A stretch of DNA of 64,000 bases from positions 310,001 to 374,000 of the forward strand of contig CAWAVG010000001.1 in the NCBI GenBank assembly GCA_963785425.1, given 5' to 3'. Positions within the stretch are counted from its first letter, which is position 1; each line of letters begins with the position of its first letter. Position numbers and translations under genes: made by a program. The stretch comes from RYN-133 sp963785425. GTDB lineage: Bacteria > Actinomycetota > Actinomycetes > Mycobacteriales > Jatrophihabitantaceae. The notes beneath the pieces are model-generated. The model was not told where the DNA came from. It saw only the letters and a list, made by a program, of their open reading frames with translations, and made no database searches. Shown in pieces: positions 19,675 through 28,521 of the stretch.

Positions 19675-21530
19675 CACGGTCCGCCGATGGCCCGCTCCCG
19701 CAGTCCGCGGCGCAGGCTCTCGAGTGCGATGAGCTCCCCGAACAGGCGGGCGTGCTCGTCGGCCTCCTCGATGGGGTTGATGCGCTGCAGCTTCGACTTC
19801 AGCGCCGCGACCCGGCGTGAGGCGACGATCTCGTGCATGCGGGCGAGCACGGCGTCGGCGTAGCGCTCCTGCCCGTCGGCGCCGGAATGCAGCGGCTCGA
19901 CGGTGAGTCCATGGACGCCCGACCGCAGCGACTCGTCGATGTGCTGCTCGATCACGGCCGTCCACCCCGGACCGGCCACTGCGGCGGACGTGCCCCCTGC
20001 GGCGGCGATCGCCGCGCGCAGCGACTTGTGCGCAGGCAACGTGAACGCGCTCTCGTCGAGCGCATCGAACTCGGGGCCCGCGACGGCCGGCAGCTGCAAT
20101 GCGACTTTGAGAGCCTCGCGCTCGACCGCGACGACCGTCTCGTCCACTTTCTCGCCGGGACGGCTGGAGGGCGGCGCCTCGGCACGGTTCCCCGACCGCA
20201 CGAGTCCACGCACCCGCTGCACGACGCGCAACGGATCGTCGATACCGATCAGGCCACCGAGACGGCGGGCGTACTCGTCGCGCAGTCCGTGGTCCTTGAT
20301 CTGGGCGACCAGCGGGATGCCGCGGTCGAGGGCGGCACTGCGCCCCTCGGCGGTATCGAGGTCGAACCGTCCGACGGTGGAGCGCAGCACGAACTCGACG
20401 AGCGGGATGCGCCGTGACACCAGGTCGAGCACTGCGGTGTCGCCGGACTTCTGGCGCAACTCGCAAGGGTCCATGCCGGTCGGCTCGATCGCGACGAACG
20501 TCTGGCTCATGAACTTCTGGTCGTCGTTGAAAGCCCGTTCGGCGGCCTTCATGCCGGCAGCATCACCGTCGAAGGTGAAGATCACCTCGCCGGTGAACGA
20601 GTCGCTGTCCATCAGCAGCCGGCGGATGACCGAGACGTGCTCGCTGCCGAAGGCGGTGCCGCAGGTCGCAACCGCGGTCGGCACTCCGGACAGGTGGCAG
20701 GCCATGACGTCGGTGTAGCCCTCGACGATCACGGCGCGGTGCTGGCGCGCGATCTCTTTCTTCGCCATGTCGACGCCGTAGAGCAGCTGGCTCTTCTTGT
20801 AAATCGGCGTCTCGGGAGTGTTCAGGTACTTCGCCTCGACCCGGTCGTCGTCGTAGAGCCGCCGCGCACCGAAGCCGACGACGTCGCCGCCCGTGTCGCG
20901 AATGGGCCAGAGCAGGCGCCGGTGGAAGCGGTCGATCAGCGAACCCCGACCCGACTCGCGGGCCAGGCCGCCGAGGGTGAGTTCGGGGCCGGTGAACCCG
21001 CGGCTCATCAGGTGCTTGGTGAGTGCGTCCCAGCCGGACGGCGCGTAGCCGCAACCGAACCGTTCGGCGACGGTCTGGTCGAAGCCGCGTTCGGCGAGGA
21101 ACTCGCGCGCCGTGAGCGCCTCGGACGTGCGCAGCTGCTCGGCGTAGAAGCGCTGCGCTTCGGCGTGCGCCTCGACCAGCCGCGCCCGCTGTCCGGGCGG
21201 GCGTCGCGGGCCGCCACCGGCGCCCTCGACGTAGCGCAGCTGGATGCCCGTGCGCGCCGCGAGTCGCTCGACGGATTCGGCGAAGTCGAGGTGCTCGATG
21301 TTCTGCACGAACCGGATGACGTCGCCGCCCACGCCGCAACCGAAACAGTGGAATAGATTCTTGGACGGCGACACAGACAGTGACGGCGACTTCTCGTCGT
21401 GGAACGGGCAGATGCCCTTCAGGTTGCCGCCGCCGGCGTTGCGCAGCTGGACGTGTTCGCCGATGACGTCGGCGATGGGCGTCTTGTCGCGGACGAGCGC
21501 GACGTCCTCGTCCCTGATCCGCCCCGCCAC
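19674..21530 (-). CDS. dnaG: DNA primase
   Basis: A 618-aa protein of normal length. The N-terminal CHC2 zinc finger has C41, H44, C62 and C65 (CPFH...HCFGC). The catalytic core follows, with a TOPRIM domain carrying E270 (VIVEGYTD) and D321/D323 (FDGDAAG). The C-terminal third is the helicase-binding region. It makes RNA primers for lagging-strand synthesis with the replicative helicase. It is coupled to the downstream 170-aa gene. Confidence 0.98.
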   Translation of the reverse strand: MAGRIRDEDVALVRDKTPIADVIGEHVQLRNAGGGNLKGICPFHDEKSPSLSVSPSKNLFHCFGCGVGGDVIRFVQNIEHLDFAESVERLAARTGIQLRYVEGAGGGPRRPPGQRARLVEAHAEAQRFYAEQLRTSEALTAREFLAERGFDQTVAERFGCGYAPSGWDALTKHLMSRGFTGPELTLGGLARESGRGSLIDRFHRRLLWPIRDTGGDVVGFGARRLYDDDRVEAKYLNTPETPIYKKSQLLYGVDMAKKEIARQHRAVIVEGYTDVMACHLSGVPTAVATCGTAFGSEHVSVIRRLLMDSDSFTGEVIFTFDGDAAGMKAAERAFNDDQKFMSQTFVAIEPTGMDPCELRQKSGDTAVLDLVSRRIPLVEFVLRSTVGRFDLDTAEGRSAALDRGIPLVAQIKDHGLRDEYARRLGGLIGIDDPLRVVQRVRGLVRSGNRAEAPPSSRPGEKVDETVVAVEREALKVALQLPAVAGPEFDALDESAFTLPAHKSLRAAIAAAGGTSAAVAGPGWTAVIEQHIDESLRSGVHGLTVEPLHSGADGQERYADAVLARMHEIVASRRVAALKSKLQRINPIEEADEHARLFGELIALESLRRGLRERAIGGP

Positions 21531-21565
21531 GACATCAGCTTAGGCGGGGCGGATGACAGGACGAT

Positions 21566-23221
21566 TCAGCCGGGCAGGTTGAGGTCCTGGTCCTTCTTCT
21601 CCTCGAGCTGCCGCTTCTCCAGCTCGACCGCATTCTTGACCTTCTCCGGCTCCATCGCGAGCCCGACGGCGTAGTAGAAGATGACCAGGCTGAACGCGAT
21701 GACGACCAGCAGATCGATCCAGTTGGGCAGCGCATTGTGGCCGCCGTACCGGCCGATCAGGCTGATGAGCGTGATCCCGATCAACCACGGCCAGATCCAC
21801 GACGCGGCACGCCAGTCGATGTCCGGGCGGCGGACGTCCTTGTTCCGGTGGAGTGCAACCTCGAAAAGTACGCGGCCGAGGAAGATCGCGAACAGCAGTT
21901 TCCACATCGCTTCGAACCCGCCCCAATAGATGATCAGGTTCGCCGCACAGAACGCCACGGGGTTCAGCACCTTCGGGAAGGGCGCGTGGTACGGACGGTT
22001 GCGGTCGGGATCGCGGAGGTGCAGGGCCGCGAGTGAGACCGGCGCGAAGGCGTACATGATCGCCGTGGCGCCGGTGACGAGGCCGACCAGCGAGTTCCAG
22101 CTCGGGAAGGGCAGGAACGTCACCTCGCCGATGACGAACGCCAGGACGATCGACCACACCGGGACACCGCGCTTGTTGGTCTCCGTCAGCTTGTCGCTGA
22201 TGACCTCTTCCTCACCGAGTGCGTAGGAGAGCCGCGCGGAGGTGCCGAGGTAGATCAGGCCGGTGCCGCCGGGCGAGATGACGGCATCGACCAACAGAAT
22301 CGTGCCCAGCCAACCTGCGCCGACTGCGAGCGCGATCGTGTAGTACGGACCGAAGTCACCGGCGCCGATCGGCTTACCCCACCCGTGCACCAGGTTGCTC
22401 GGCGACAGTCCACCGATGAACGCGACCTCGAGCAGGATGTAGACCGCGGCGCCGATGAACATCGCCGAGATGATCGCGCGCGAGATGTCCCGCTTCGGGT
22501 CGCGCGCTTCCCCACCCATCTGTACCGCTTGCTCGAAGCCCTGCAGTGCAAACACGACGCCGGCGGGGAGGGCCGCGAAGATTCCATGGGCACCGTAGGG
22601 GGCGAAGCCGCCACCGGCCGAGAAGTTCGAGGTGTGGAAGCTCAGCGACATGATCACGATGACGGCGAGGATCGGGACGGCGGCCTTCCAGATCACCATG
22701 ATCGTGTTGCTGTCCGACAGCAGCTTTGCGCCCAGGAGGTTGACGACGGTGAACAGCAGCATTGCCGCCGAGGCGATCAGCAGACCGACGCCGGTGAGGG
22801 TGCCGTTTCCGTGCAGCATGTTCAGGTGCTGGTGCGCCCAGTGCGTCGAGTTCAGGTAGGAGATCGCGGCCTCGACCTCGATCGGGGCGATCGTCACGGC
22901 TTGCAGATACGCGGCCCAACCTGCAGTGAAGCCGGCGAGGGTGCCGAATGCGAAATACGGGAATCGAGCCGTACCCCCGGCGACGGGATAGGCGGCGCCC
23001 AGCTCGGCGTGCACGAGCGCCAATGTCATGAGCATGAACGCGGCGAGGATCCACGAGATCAAAGACGCCGGCCCTGCCTTTTGAGCAGCACCGAGCGCAC
23101 CGAGCAACCATCCTGACCCGATGATCGAGCCGAGCGAGATGAACATGAGCCCGAAGAAGCCGATGCTTCTGCGCAAGTCTCTCGACTTGACGGGCCCGGC
23201 CTGCGCGGTGTCTACGGCCAT
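21566..23221 (-). CDS. APC-superfamily amino-acid permease (intact)
   Basis: A 551-aa protein starting at ATG 23221 behind a strong AGGAGGG site. About 12 membrane helices are visible, including helix 1 (GFFGLMFISLGSIIGSGWLLGA) with the unwound G-S-G-type substrate loop, and a charged C-terminal tail. APC permeases exchange or import amino acids with protons or sodium; the substrate is unknown. It is the undamaged paralog of the broken island copy at 11094-12745, with long identical stretches such as GPASLISWILAA and PVAGGTARFPYFAFGTLAG. It lies downstream of dnaG on the same strand's upstream side and is divergent from the GNAT gene. Confidence 0.93.
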   Translation of the reverse strand: MAVDTAQAGPVKSRDLRRSIGFFGLMFISLGSIIGSGWLLGALGAAQKAGPASLISWILAAFMLMTLALVHAELGAAYPVAGGTARFPYFAFGTLAGFTAGWAAYLQAVTIAPIEVEAAISYLNSTHWAHQHLNMLHGNGTLTGVGLLIASAAMLLFTVVNLLGAKLLSDSNTIMVIWKAAVPILAVIVIMSLSFHTSNFSAGGGFAPYGAHGIFAALPAGVVFALQGFEQAVQMGGEARDPKRDISRAIISAMFIGAAVYILLEVAFIGGLSPSNLVHGWGKPIGAGDFGPYYTIALAVGAGWLGTILLVDAVISPGGTGLIYLGTSARLSYALGEEEVISDKLTETNKRGVPVWSIVLAFVIGEVTFLPFPSWNSLVGLVTGATAIMYAFAPVSLAALHLRDPDRNRPYHAPFPKVLNPVAFCAANLIIYWGGFEAMWKLLFAIFLGRVLFEVALHRNKDVRRPDIDWRAASWIWPWLIGITLISLIGRYGGHNALPNWIDLLVVIAFSLVIFYYAVGLAMEPEKVKNAVELEKRQLEEKKDQDLNLPG

Positions 23222-23255
23222 GCGAACCCTCCTGATAGGCGAATCGCTGCACGAA

Positions 23256-23271
23256 ACCTTCGCACGAAGGT
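23256..23271. promoter_or_regulatory. Short palindrome in the divergent permease/GNAT promoter region
   Basis: ACCTTCG and CGAAGGT form a perfect 7-bp inverted repeat around CA, flanked by two GCGAATC copies (near 23239 and 23274). It lies 35 bases upstream of the permease start and 36 bases upstream of the GNAT start. It could be an operator; chance is not excluded. Confidence 0.4.
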
Positions 23272-23307
23272 GATGCGAATCAAACCTTAGGGGCAAAGTG
23301 GTCCGTC

Positions 23308-23835
23308 ATGGACGTAGAAACGACCGCGGAATCGGAACAGATGCCGTCCCCGGCCGAGGTCGAACGGCTGCTCGCCGGCGCGTCGAGCCGGCTCGGTCCC
23401 GAAGCGGTAACGCTGGCGCAGGCGTCTGCCCGGATGTACTCATGGGCACGGGCGATTCCGGGCGCGATGACTGTGTCCGCACACGACGACAACGAGCTCG
23501 TGGGGTTCGGTTACGGGTACTCGTGGGACTGGACATCGATGACCGACGCCTGGTCGGTACGGCTGCGCGACGACCTCGCGACCGACGCCGAAGCGCTCGA
23601 CGACTCCTTCTCCGTCGTGCTGCTCGTCGTGGCGCCCGGTCATCGCCGTGGCGGACTCGGTGCGCGGCTGCTCACCACGCTCGCCGATAGGTCGGACGAG
23701 CAACTGACGTGGGTGCAGGTCGGCGCCGAGTCAGCGTTGCACGCACTGTGTCACTCCCTCGGCTGGCGCCCGCTCGATTGCGCCGCCGACCCGGTGATCA
23801 TGCTCAGCGGCCAACCAGCCGCGCATGCCACGTGA
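23308..23835 (+). CDS. GNAT-family N-acetyltransferase
   Basis: A 175-aa protein with the fold's central strand SFSVVLLVVAPGHRRGGLGARLL. HRRGGLG is the acetyl-CoA pyrophosphate-binding turn, and the C-terminal ALCHSLGW element is present. The acceptor substrate cannot be told. Its 3' end overlaps the end of the convergent dgt gene by about 30 bases. Confidence 0.88.
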   Translation: MDVETTAESEQMPSPAEVERLLAGASSRLGPEAVTLAQASARMYSWARAIPGAMTVSAHDDNELVGFGYGYSWDWTSMTDAWSVRLRDDLATDAEALDDSFSVVLLVVAPGHRRGGLGARLLTTLADRSDEQLTWVQVGAESALHALCHSLGWRPLDCAADPVIMLSGQPAAHAT

Positions 23836-25045
23836 CGGCCGAGCTGTCGGTCAGCTGCGCGATCTGGTCGATCACCACCCGCAGCCGTGCCGCGTCGTCC
23901 GGGGCTGCGTGCCACGAAGCCACCAACGCACGATCGAGCGAACCGGGTGCGGTGTCGCGAAGTGCCGCAACGAGTTCGGTCAGCACGGTGCGCTGCCAGG
24001 CCTGGCGCTCGGCTGCACCGGGGCGTCCCATCACGTAATGCGCCGCGAGCGCTTTGAGCAACGCACACTCGGCAGCGACTTGGCCGGGCACGACGAGCGA
24101 AGCGGCGTAGCGCCCCAGCGGTCCGGCTCCGTACTCGGCACGCGTCGCGTTCACGGCAGCCGCCGACAACCGGCCGACGAGTTCGCTCGTCGCCCGTTTG
24201 CCTGCGGCCTGTGCGGCGGACGTGCCGTCGTAACCGGCGAGGTCGCGCAGCGTCGGTAGTGAAAGCAGCGTGTCGAGCACGGGCGCCAGCGCGGCTGATG
24301 TCAGCGACGAGTACTGGGACGACGCGATCGCGCACAACTGCTCGCATGCGGCGTCGTCGATGTCGGCGAGCTTGATCATGCCGGCGTGCACGCCGTCTTC
24401 GACGTCGTGCACGGAGTAAGCGACGTCGTCGGCCCAGTCCATCACCTGCGCCTCGAGGCAGCGCTGACCCACCTCCGCGCCCTGGCGCATCCAGGCGAAC
24501 GCCTCCGCGTCAGCGGCGTAATAGCCGAACTTGCGGGTGTCGTCGCGACGCGGCCACGGGTACTTGCAGGTGGCGTCCAGCGTCGCGCGGCACAGGTTGA
24601 GCCCGGCCGGCTCGCCCGACTCGTGCAGCATCTTCGCCTCGAGTCGGGTGAGCACCCGCAAGGTCTGCGCGTTGCCCTCGAAACCGCCGCACTCCTGCGC
24701 GACGGCGTCGAGCGCGTCCTCGCCGTTGTGCCCGAACGGTGGATGCCCGATGTCGTGCGCGAGCCCGGCCGTGTCGACGATGTCCGGGTCGCAGCCGAGG
24801 GCCGCCCCGATCTCGCGGCCGATCTGCGCGACCTCGAGCGAGTGCGTCAGCCGCGTGCGCGGGAAGTCGTCCTCGCCCGGGACGACCACCTGGGTCTTGT
24901 CGGCCAGCCTGCGGAAGGCGTAGGAGTGCAGCACCCGCGCGCGGTCGCGCTGGAACGGGCCGCGCTCGACCAGGCCGGCATCGGCGCGCTTCGGCGGCTC
25001 GCCGATGCGGCGGGCCGATGCGGCCGCGTCGTACCTGTACGTCAT
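23804..25045 (-). CDS. dgt: Deoxyguanosinetriphosphate triphosphohydrolase-like protein
   Basis: A 413-aa HD-domain dNTPase. Metal ligands are visible at H68 (RTRLTHSLEV) and H97/D98 (GLAHDIGHPPFGH), with another acidic block at MDWADDVAYSVHD. The family hydrolyses dGTP or other dNTPs to deoxynucleoside and triphosphate, controlling dNTP pools; it commonly sits near dnaG, as here. ATG 25045 starts the typical RYDAAASARR N-terminus. A 14-bp hairpin lies just upstream. Confidence 0.95.
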   Translation of the reverse strand: MTYRYDAAASARRIGEPPKRADAGLVERGPFQRDRARVLHSYAFRRLADKTQVVVPGEDDFPRTRLTHSLEVAQIGREIGAALGCDPDIVDTAGLAHDIGHPPFGHNGEDALDAVAQECGGFEGNAQTLRVLTRLEAKMLHESGEPAGLNLCRATLDATCKYPWPRRDDTRKFGYYAADAEAFAWMRQGAEVGQRCLEAQVMDWADDVAYSVHDVEDGVHAGMIKLADIDDAACEQLCAIASSQYSSLTSAALAPVLDTLLSLPTLRDLAGYDGTSAAQAAGKRATSELVGRLSAAAVNATRAEYGAGPLGRYAASLVVPGQVAAECALLKALAAHYVMGRPGAAERQAWQRTVLTELVAALRDTAPGSLDRALVASWHAAPDDAARLRVVIDQIAQLTDSSAVTWHARLVGR

Positions 25046-25052
25046 CCGGGTT

Positions 25053-25097
25053 CCCCGCGAAATTGCGGAGTGCTCTCTGCGCAGCAATTTCGTGGGG
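25053..25097. repeat. 14-bp stem-loop between the YbjN-domain gene and dgt
   Basis: CCCCGCGAAATTGC (25053-25066) pairs with GCAATTTCGTGGGG (25084-25097) with a single G-T position and a 17-base loop. It fills the gap between the YbjN-domain stop (25104) and the dgt start (25045), so in the transcript it would sit just before the dgt ribosome-binding region. It may be an attenuator, an RNA-processing site or a weak terminator. There is no U tract. Confidence 0.6.
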
Positions 25098-25103
25098 TGG
25101 TCA

Positions 25104-25583
25104 TCACAGCTGCTCGTCGATCCAGTCGCCGAAGCGCAGCAGCGTGTCGATCCAGAGCCCGATCGTGTACTTGTACTGCGCGCGGGTGGCACCGGCTTCG
25201 AAGTCGTAGCACTGCTCCGCGCAGATGCCGACCCGCCCGTCGTCGGGCAGCACGGTGTAGGCCTTCGGGAACAGCTTGCTGCGGTTCCATTCGTCCAGCA
25301 ACAGCGCGAGCGCGCTGCGGCTGTCGACGTCGAAGCGCCGGTTGAGATACAGCCGCGCCTGGAGGATCTCTTGGTGCTCGCCGTAGAAGAAGACGTAGAC
25401 GCTGCACTTCTCCCAGCGCACGACGAGATCACCGTCGTCGTCGATCGAGTGTTTGAGGCCGTATTCGTCCAGCAGTTGCTCGACCAGTGCGAGCGACGGG
25501 AGCACGATCGTGCCGCCGCTGGGCTCGTGTGGCCGGCTTGCCAGTGCGTCGTCGACCGCAGGACGGGACCGGCGCCAGAACAC
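25104..25583 (-). CDS. YbjN-domain protein
   Basis: A 159-aa soluble protein with the type III secretion chaperone-like YbjN fold: an N-terminal helix (LVEQLLDEYGLKH), strands DGDLVVRW and VYVFFYGEHQEILQARLYL, and a C-terminal helix (TLLRFGDWIDEQL). Actinobacterial members are of unknown function, possibly acting in stress or protein folding. It is upstream of dgt on the same strand and separated from it by the hairpin. Confidence 0.8.
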   Translation of the reverse strand: MFWRRSRPAVDDALASRPHEPSGGTIVLPSLALVEQLLDEYGLKHSIDDDGDLVVRWEKCSVYVFFYGEHQEILQARLYLNRRFDVDSRSALALLLDEWNRSKLFPKAYTVLPDDGRVGICAEQCYDFEAGATRAQYKYTIGLWIDTLLRFGDWIDEQL

Positions 25584-25625
25584 GCTTCGACGTTACCCGG
25601 ATCGCCGCAGCCGTGGCTGTCGGGC

Positions 25626-28304
25626 TCAGGCGCCGATCGACGCCCGGCCGGCCTCGAGCCGCGCAACCGGCACGCGGAACGGAGAGCACGAGACGTAGTC
25701 GAGCCCGACCAGCTCGAAGAAGTGGACCGAGTCAGGGTCACCGCCGTGTTCGCCGCACACGCCGAGCTTCAGGCCGGGACGTCGCGATCGGCCCTTGTCG
25801 CTGCCGATCCGCACGAGTTCACCCACGCCCTCGACGTCGATCGACTCGAACGGGCTGATGCCGAAGATGCCCTTCTCGAGGTAGGCGGAGAAGAACGCGG
25901 CTTCGACGTCGTCGCGCGAGAAACCCCACGTGGTCTGCGTCAGGTCGTTCGTGCCGAAGGAGAAGAACTCGGCGGCCTCGGCGATCTGGTCGGCGGTCAG
26001 CGCCGCACGCGGCAACTCGATCATCGTCCCGACGAGGAACTCCAGGTGCACGCCGGTCTCTCCGCGGACCTCGCGCGCGACCTGGATGATGTCCTGCTTG
26101 ACGGTCTCGAACTCCTGCACGTTCGCGACGAGCGGCACCATGATCTCGACGCGCGGCACGCCGCCGGCCTTGATCCGCTCGGCGGCGGCTTCCAGGATCG
26201 CCCGCGACTGCATCTGGAACAGGCCGGGGATCACGACGCCGAGGCGAACACCCCGCAGGCCCAGCATCGGATTCTGCTCGTGCAGCTTGTGCACCGCCTG
26301 CAGCATGCGCAGGTCGTTCTCACGCTTCTCGCCGCGCGCCTCGGCGACGGCCACGCGTACCGACAGCTCGGTGATGTCGGGCAGGAACTCGTGCAGCGGC
26401 GGGTCGAGCAGCCGGATGGTCACCGGCAGGCCGTCCATCTGCTCGAGGATGGCGACGAAGTCGTCGCGCTGCAGCGGCAGCAACTCCTTGAGCTCTGTCG
26501 CCTGCTCCTCGTCGGAGTCGGCGAGGATCAGCCGCTCGACGAGCTGGCGGCGCTCGCCGAGGAACATGTGCTCCGTGCGGCACAGCCCGATGCCCTGCGC
26601 ACCGAACCGCCGGGCGCGGCTCGCGTCCTCGGCGTTGTCGGCGTTCGCGCGTACCGACATGCGACGGGCACCGTCGGCGTGGCTCATGATGCGGTCGACG
26701 GCGACGACCAGGTCGTCGTCGGGATCGACGGTGCCTTCCTCGAAGTAGCGCACCACCGGTGAGTCGACGACGGGCACCTCGCCGAGGTAGACGTCTCCGG
26801 ACGTGCCGTCGATGGAGATGACGTCGCCCTCGTGGATCTCGTCCCCGGCCTTCGACCTCACGATCCGCTTCTTCGTGTCGACGTTCAGCGAGTCAGCTCC
26901 GCACACGCACGTCTTGCCCATGCCGCGGGCGACGACGGCGGCGTGTGACGTCTTGCCGCCGCGACTGGTCAGGATGCCGCGAGCGGCGATCATGCCGTTG
27001 AGGTCGTCAGGGTTGGTTTCTCGCCGCACGAGGATGACGTCCTCGCCCGAACGCGACCACTTGACCGCGGTGTAGGAGTCGAAGACGACCTTGCCGACCG
27101 CTGCGCCGGGCGAGGCATTCATGCCGTGCCCGATCTTCTTCTTCTCGGCCTTGTCGTCGAAGCGCGGGAACATCAGCTGCGCCAGCTGCGCGCCCGACAC
27201 GCGCCGGAGCGCCTCGTCCATGTCAATGAGGCCCTGGTCGACGAGCTGCGTGGCGATGCGGAACGCAGCCGCGGCAGTGCGCTTGCCCACTCGCGTCTGC
27301 AGCATCCACAGCTTCCCGCGTTCGACGGTGAACTCGATGTCGCAGAGATCGCGGTAGTGCTCCTCGAGCTTCTGCATGATCGCCAGGAGCTGGTCGTAGG
27401 ACTTCTTGTCGATCTTCTCGAGGTCGGCGAGCGGCACGGTGTTGCGAATGCCGGCGACGACGTCCTCGCCCTGCGCGTTCTGCAGGTAGTCGCCGTAGAT
27501 GCCCTGTGCGCCGCTCGCGGGGTCACGGGTGAACGCGACACCGGTACCGGAGTCCATGTCGAGGTTGCCGAACACCATCGAGCAGATGTTGACCGCGGTG
27601 CCGTCGCCGCCGGGGATGCGTTCCTGGCGGCGGTAGATGACGGCCCGCTCGGTGTTCCACGATTCGAACACGGCGCGCACGGCGAGATCCATCTGCTCGC
27701 GCGGATCCTGCGGGAACGGCCGACCGGCGTGTTCGACGACTACGTCCTTGAACGTCTCGACGAGCTTGCGCATGTCGTCGGCGTCGAGATCGAGGTCGAG
27801 GTCGGTGTTCTTGGCTTTCTTCGCCACCTCAAGAGCGCCCTCGAAGTGATCTCCGTCGATGCCGAGCACGGTCTTGCCGAACATCTGGATGAGCCGGCGG
27901 TACGAGTCGAACGCGAAGCGCTCGTTGCCCGACTGCGCGGCGAGGCCGCGCACCGATTGGTCGTTGAGGCCGACGTTGAGAACGGTCTCCATCATCCCGG
28001 GCATCGACACCTTCGCGCCGGAGCGCACCGAGACGAGCAGCGGGTCGTCGGACTGGCCCAGCTTCTTCCCCATCGTCTTCTCCAGCGCCTCGAGGTGCTC
28101 GCTCACCTCGTCAGCCAGATCGCCCGGTTCGTGCCCCGACTTCAGGTACGCCTGGCACGCCTCGGTCGTGATCGTGAACCCGGGCGGCACCGGCAGGCCA
28201 AGATTGGTCATCTCGGCGAGGTTCGCGCCCTTGCCGCCGAGCAGGTCCTTCATTTCCTTACTGCCCTCGGCGAAGTCGTAGACGTATTTTTCCGTCCGAG
28301 GCAT
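25626..28304 (-). CDS. ppdK: Pyruvate, phosphate dikinase
   Basis: An 892-aa protein of typical length. The N-terminal ATP-grasp domain starts KEMKDLLGGKGANLAEM and has the SVRSGAKVSMPGMMETVLN loop. The phosphohistidine domain has GGKTSHAAVVARG with H454. The C-terminal PEP/pyruvate barrel ends with the GVCGEHGGDP active-site segment. It interconverts pyruvate, ATP and phosphate with PEP, AMP and pyrophosphate, linking glycolysis and gluconeogenesis. It is divergent from the desaturase operon. Confidence 0.98.
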   Translation of the reverse strand: MPRTEKYVYDFAEGSKEMKDLLGGKGANLAEMTNLGLPVPPGFTITTEACQAYLKSGHEPGDLADEVSEHLEALEKTMGKKLGQSDDPLLVSVRSGAKVSMPGMMETVLNVGLNDQSVRGLAAQSGNERFAFDSYRRLIQMFGKTVLGIDGDHFEGALEVAKKAKNTDLDLDLDADDMRKLVETFKDVVVEHAGRPFPQDPREQMDLAVRAVFESWNTERAVIYRRQERIPGGDGTAVNICSMVFGNLDMDSGTGVAFTRDPASGAQGIYGDYLQNAQGEDVVAGIRNTVPLADLEKIDKKSYDQLLAIMQKLEEHYRDLCDIEFTVERGKLWMLQTRVGKRTAAAAFRIATQLVDQGLIDMDEALRRVSGAQLAQLMFPRFDDKAEKKKIGHGMNASPGAAVGKVVFDSYTAVKWSRSGEDVILVRRETNPDDLNGMIAARGILTSRGGKTSHAAVVARGMGKTCVCGADSLNVDTKKRIVRSKAGDEIHEGDVISIDGTSGDVYLGEVPVVDSPVVRYFEEGTVDPDDDLVVAVDRIMSHADGARRMSVRANADNAEDASRARRFGAQGIGLCRTEHMFLGERRQLVERLILADSDEEQATELKELLPLQRDDFVAILEQMDGLPVTIRLLDPPLHEFLPDITELSVRVAVAEARGEKRENDLRMLQAVHKLHEQNPMLGLRGVRLGVVIPGLFQMQSRAILEAAAERIKAGGVPRVEIMVPLVANVQEFETVKQDIIQVAREVRGETGVHLEFLVGTMIELPRAALTADQIAEAAEFFSFGTNDLTQTTWGFSRDDVEAAFFSAYLEKGIFGISPFESIDVEGVGELVRIGSDKGRSRRPGLKLGVCGEHGGDPDSVHFFELVGLDYVSCSPFRVPVARLEAGRASIGA

Positions 28305-28461
28305 CAGGCGCGCTCCATCCGTCCGGTGACAGTTGTTTCTGCAGCGTAGTCACGCAGCGGCGGCGTAAAGCCTTTCAGTGACGAAGAATGTCGCGTTCTC
28401 GGCTGCGGCGGCGAACCGTCCCGATTTTGGGTAGACCGTGTACGGCTGCCGACCTCGACCC

Positions 28462-28487
28462 GTTCAGTTGACACTTGTGCACTGAAC
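28462..28487 (+). promoter_or_regulatory. Palindromic operator candidate before the reductase-desaturase operon
   Basis: The dyad reads GTTCAGT, two bases, ACA, two bases, TGT, two bases, ACTGAAC, symmetric at ten positions per half. A TTGACA hexamer at 28468-28473 lies inside it, and the start codon is 34 bases downstream. Its size and position suit a TetR-type repressor site. Related desaturase genes in actinobacteria and pseudomonads are controlled by TetR-family regulators, which makes this plausible; the regulator is not in the window. Confidence 0.65.
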
Positions 28488-28521
28488 TGACACCGTCGGT
28501 GAGGACAGATCTGGAGGATGC

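Noticed and set aside
25005..26762. Long plus-strand frame (585 aa) opposite the YbjN-domain gene and ppdK
   Set aside because: It is an antisense shadow of GC-rich codon usage; the minus strand has clear protein families there.
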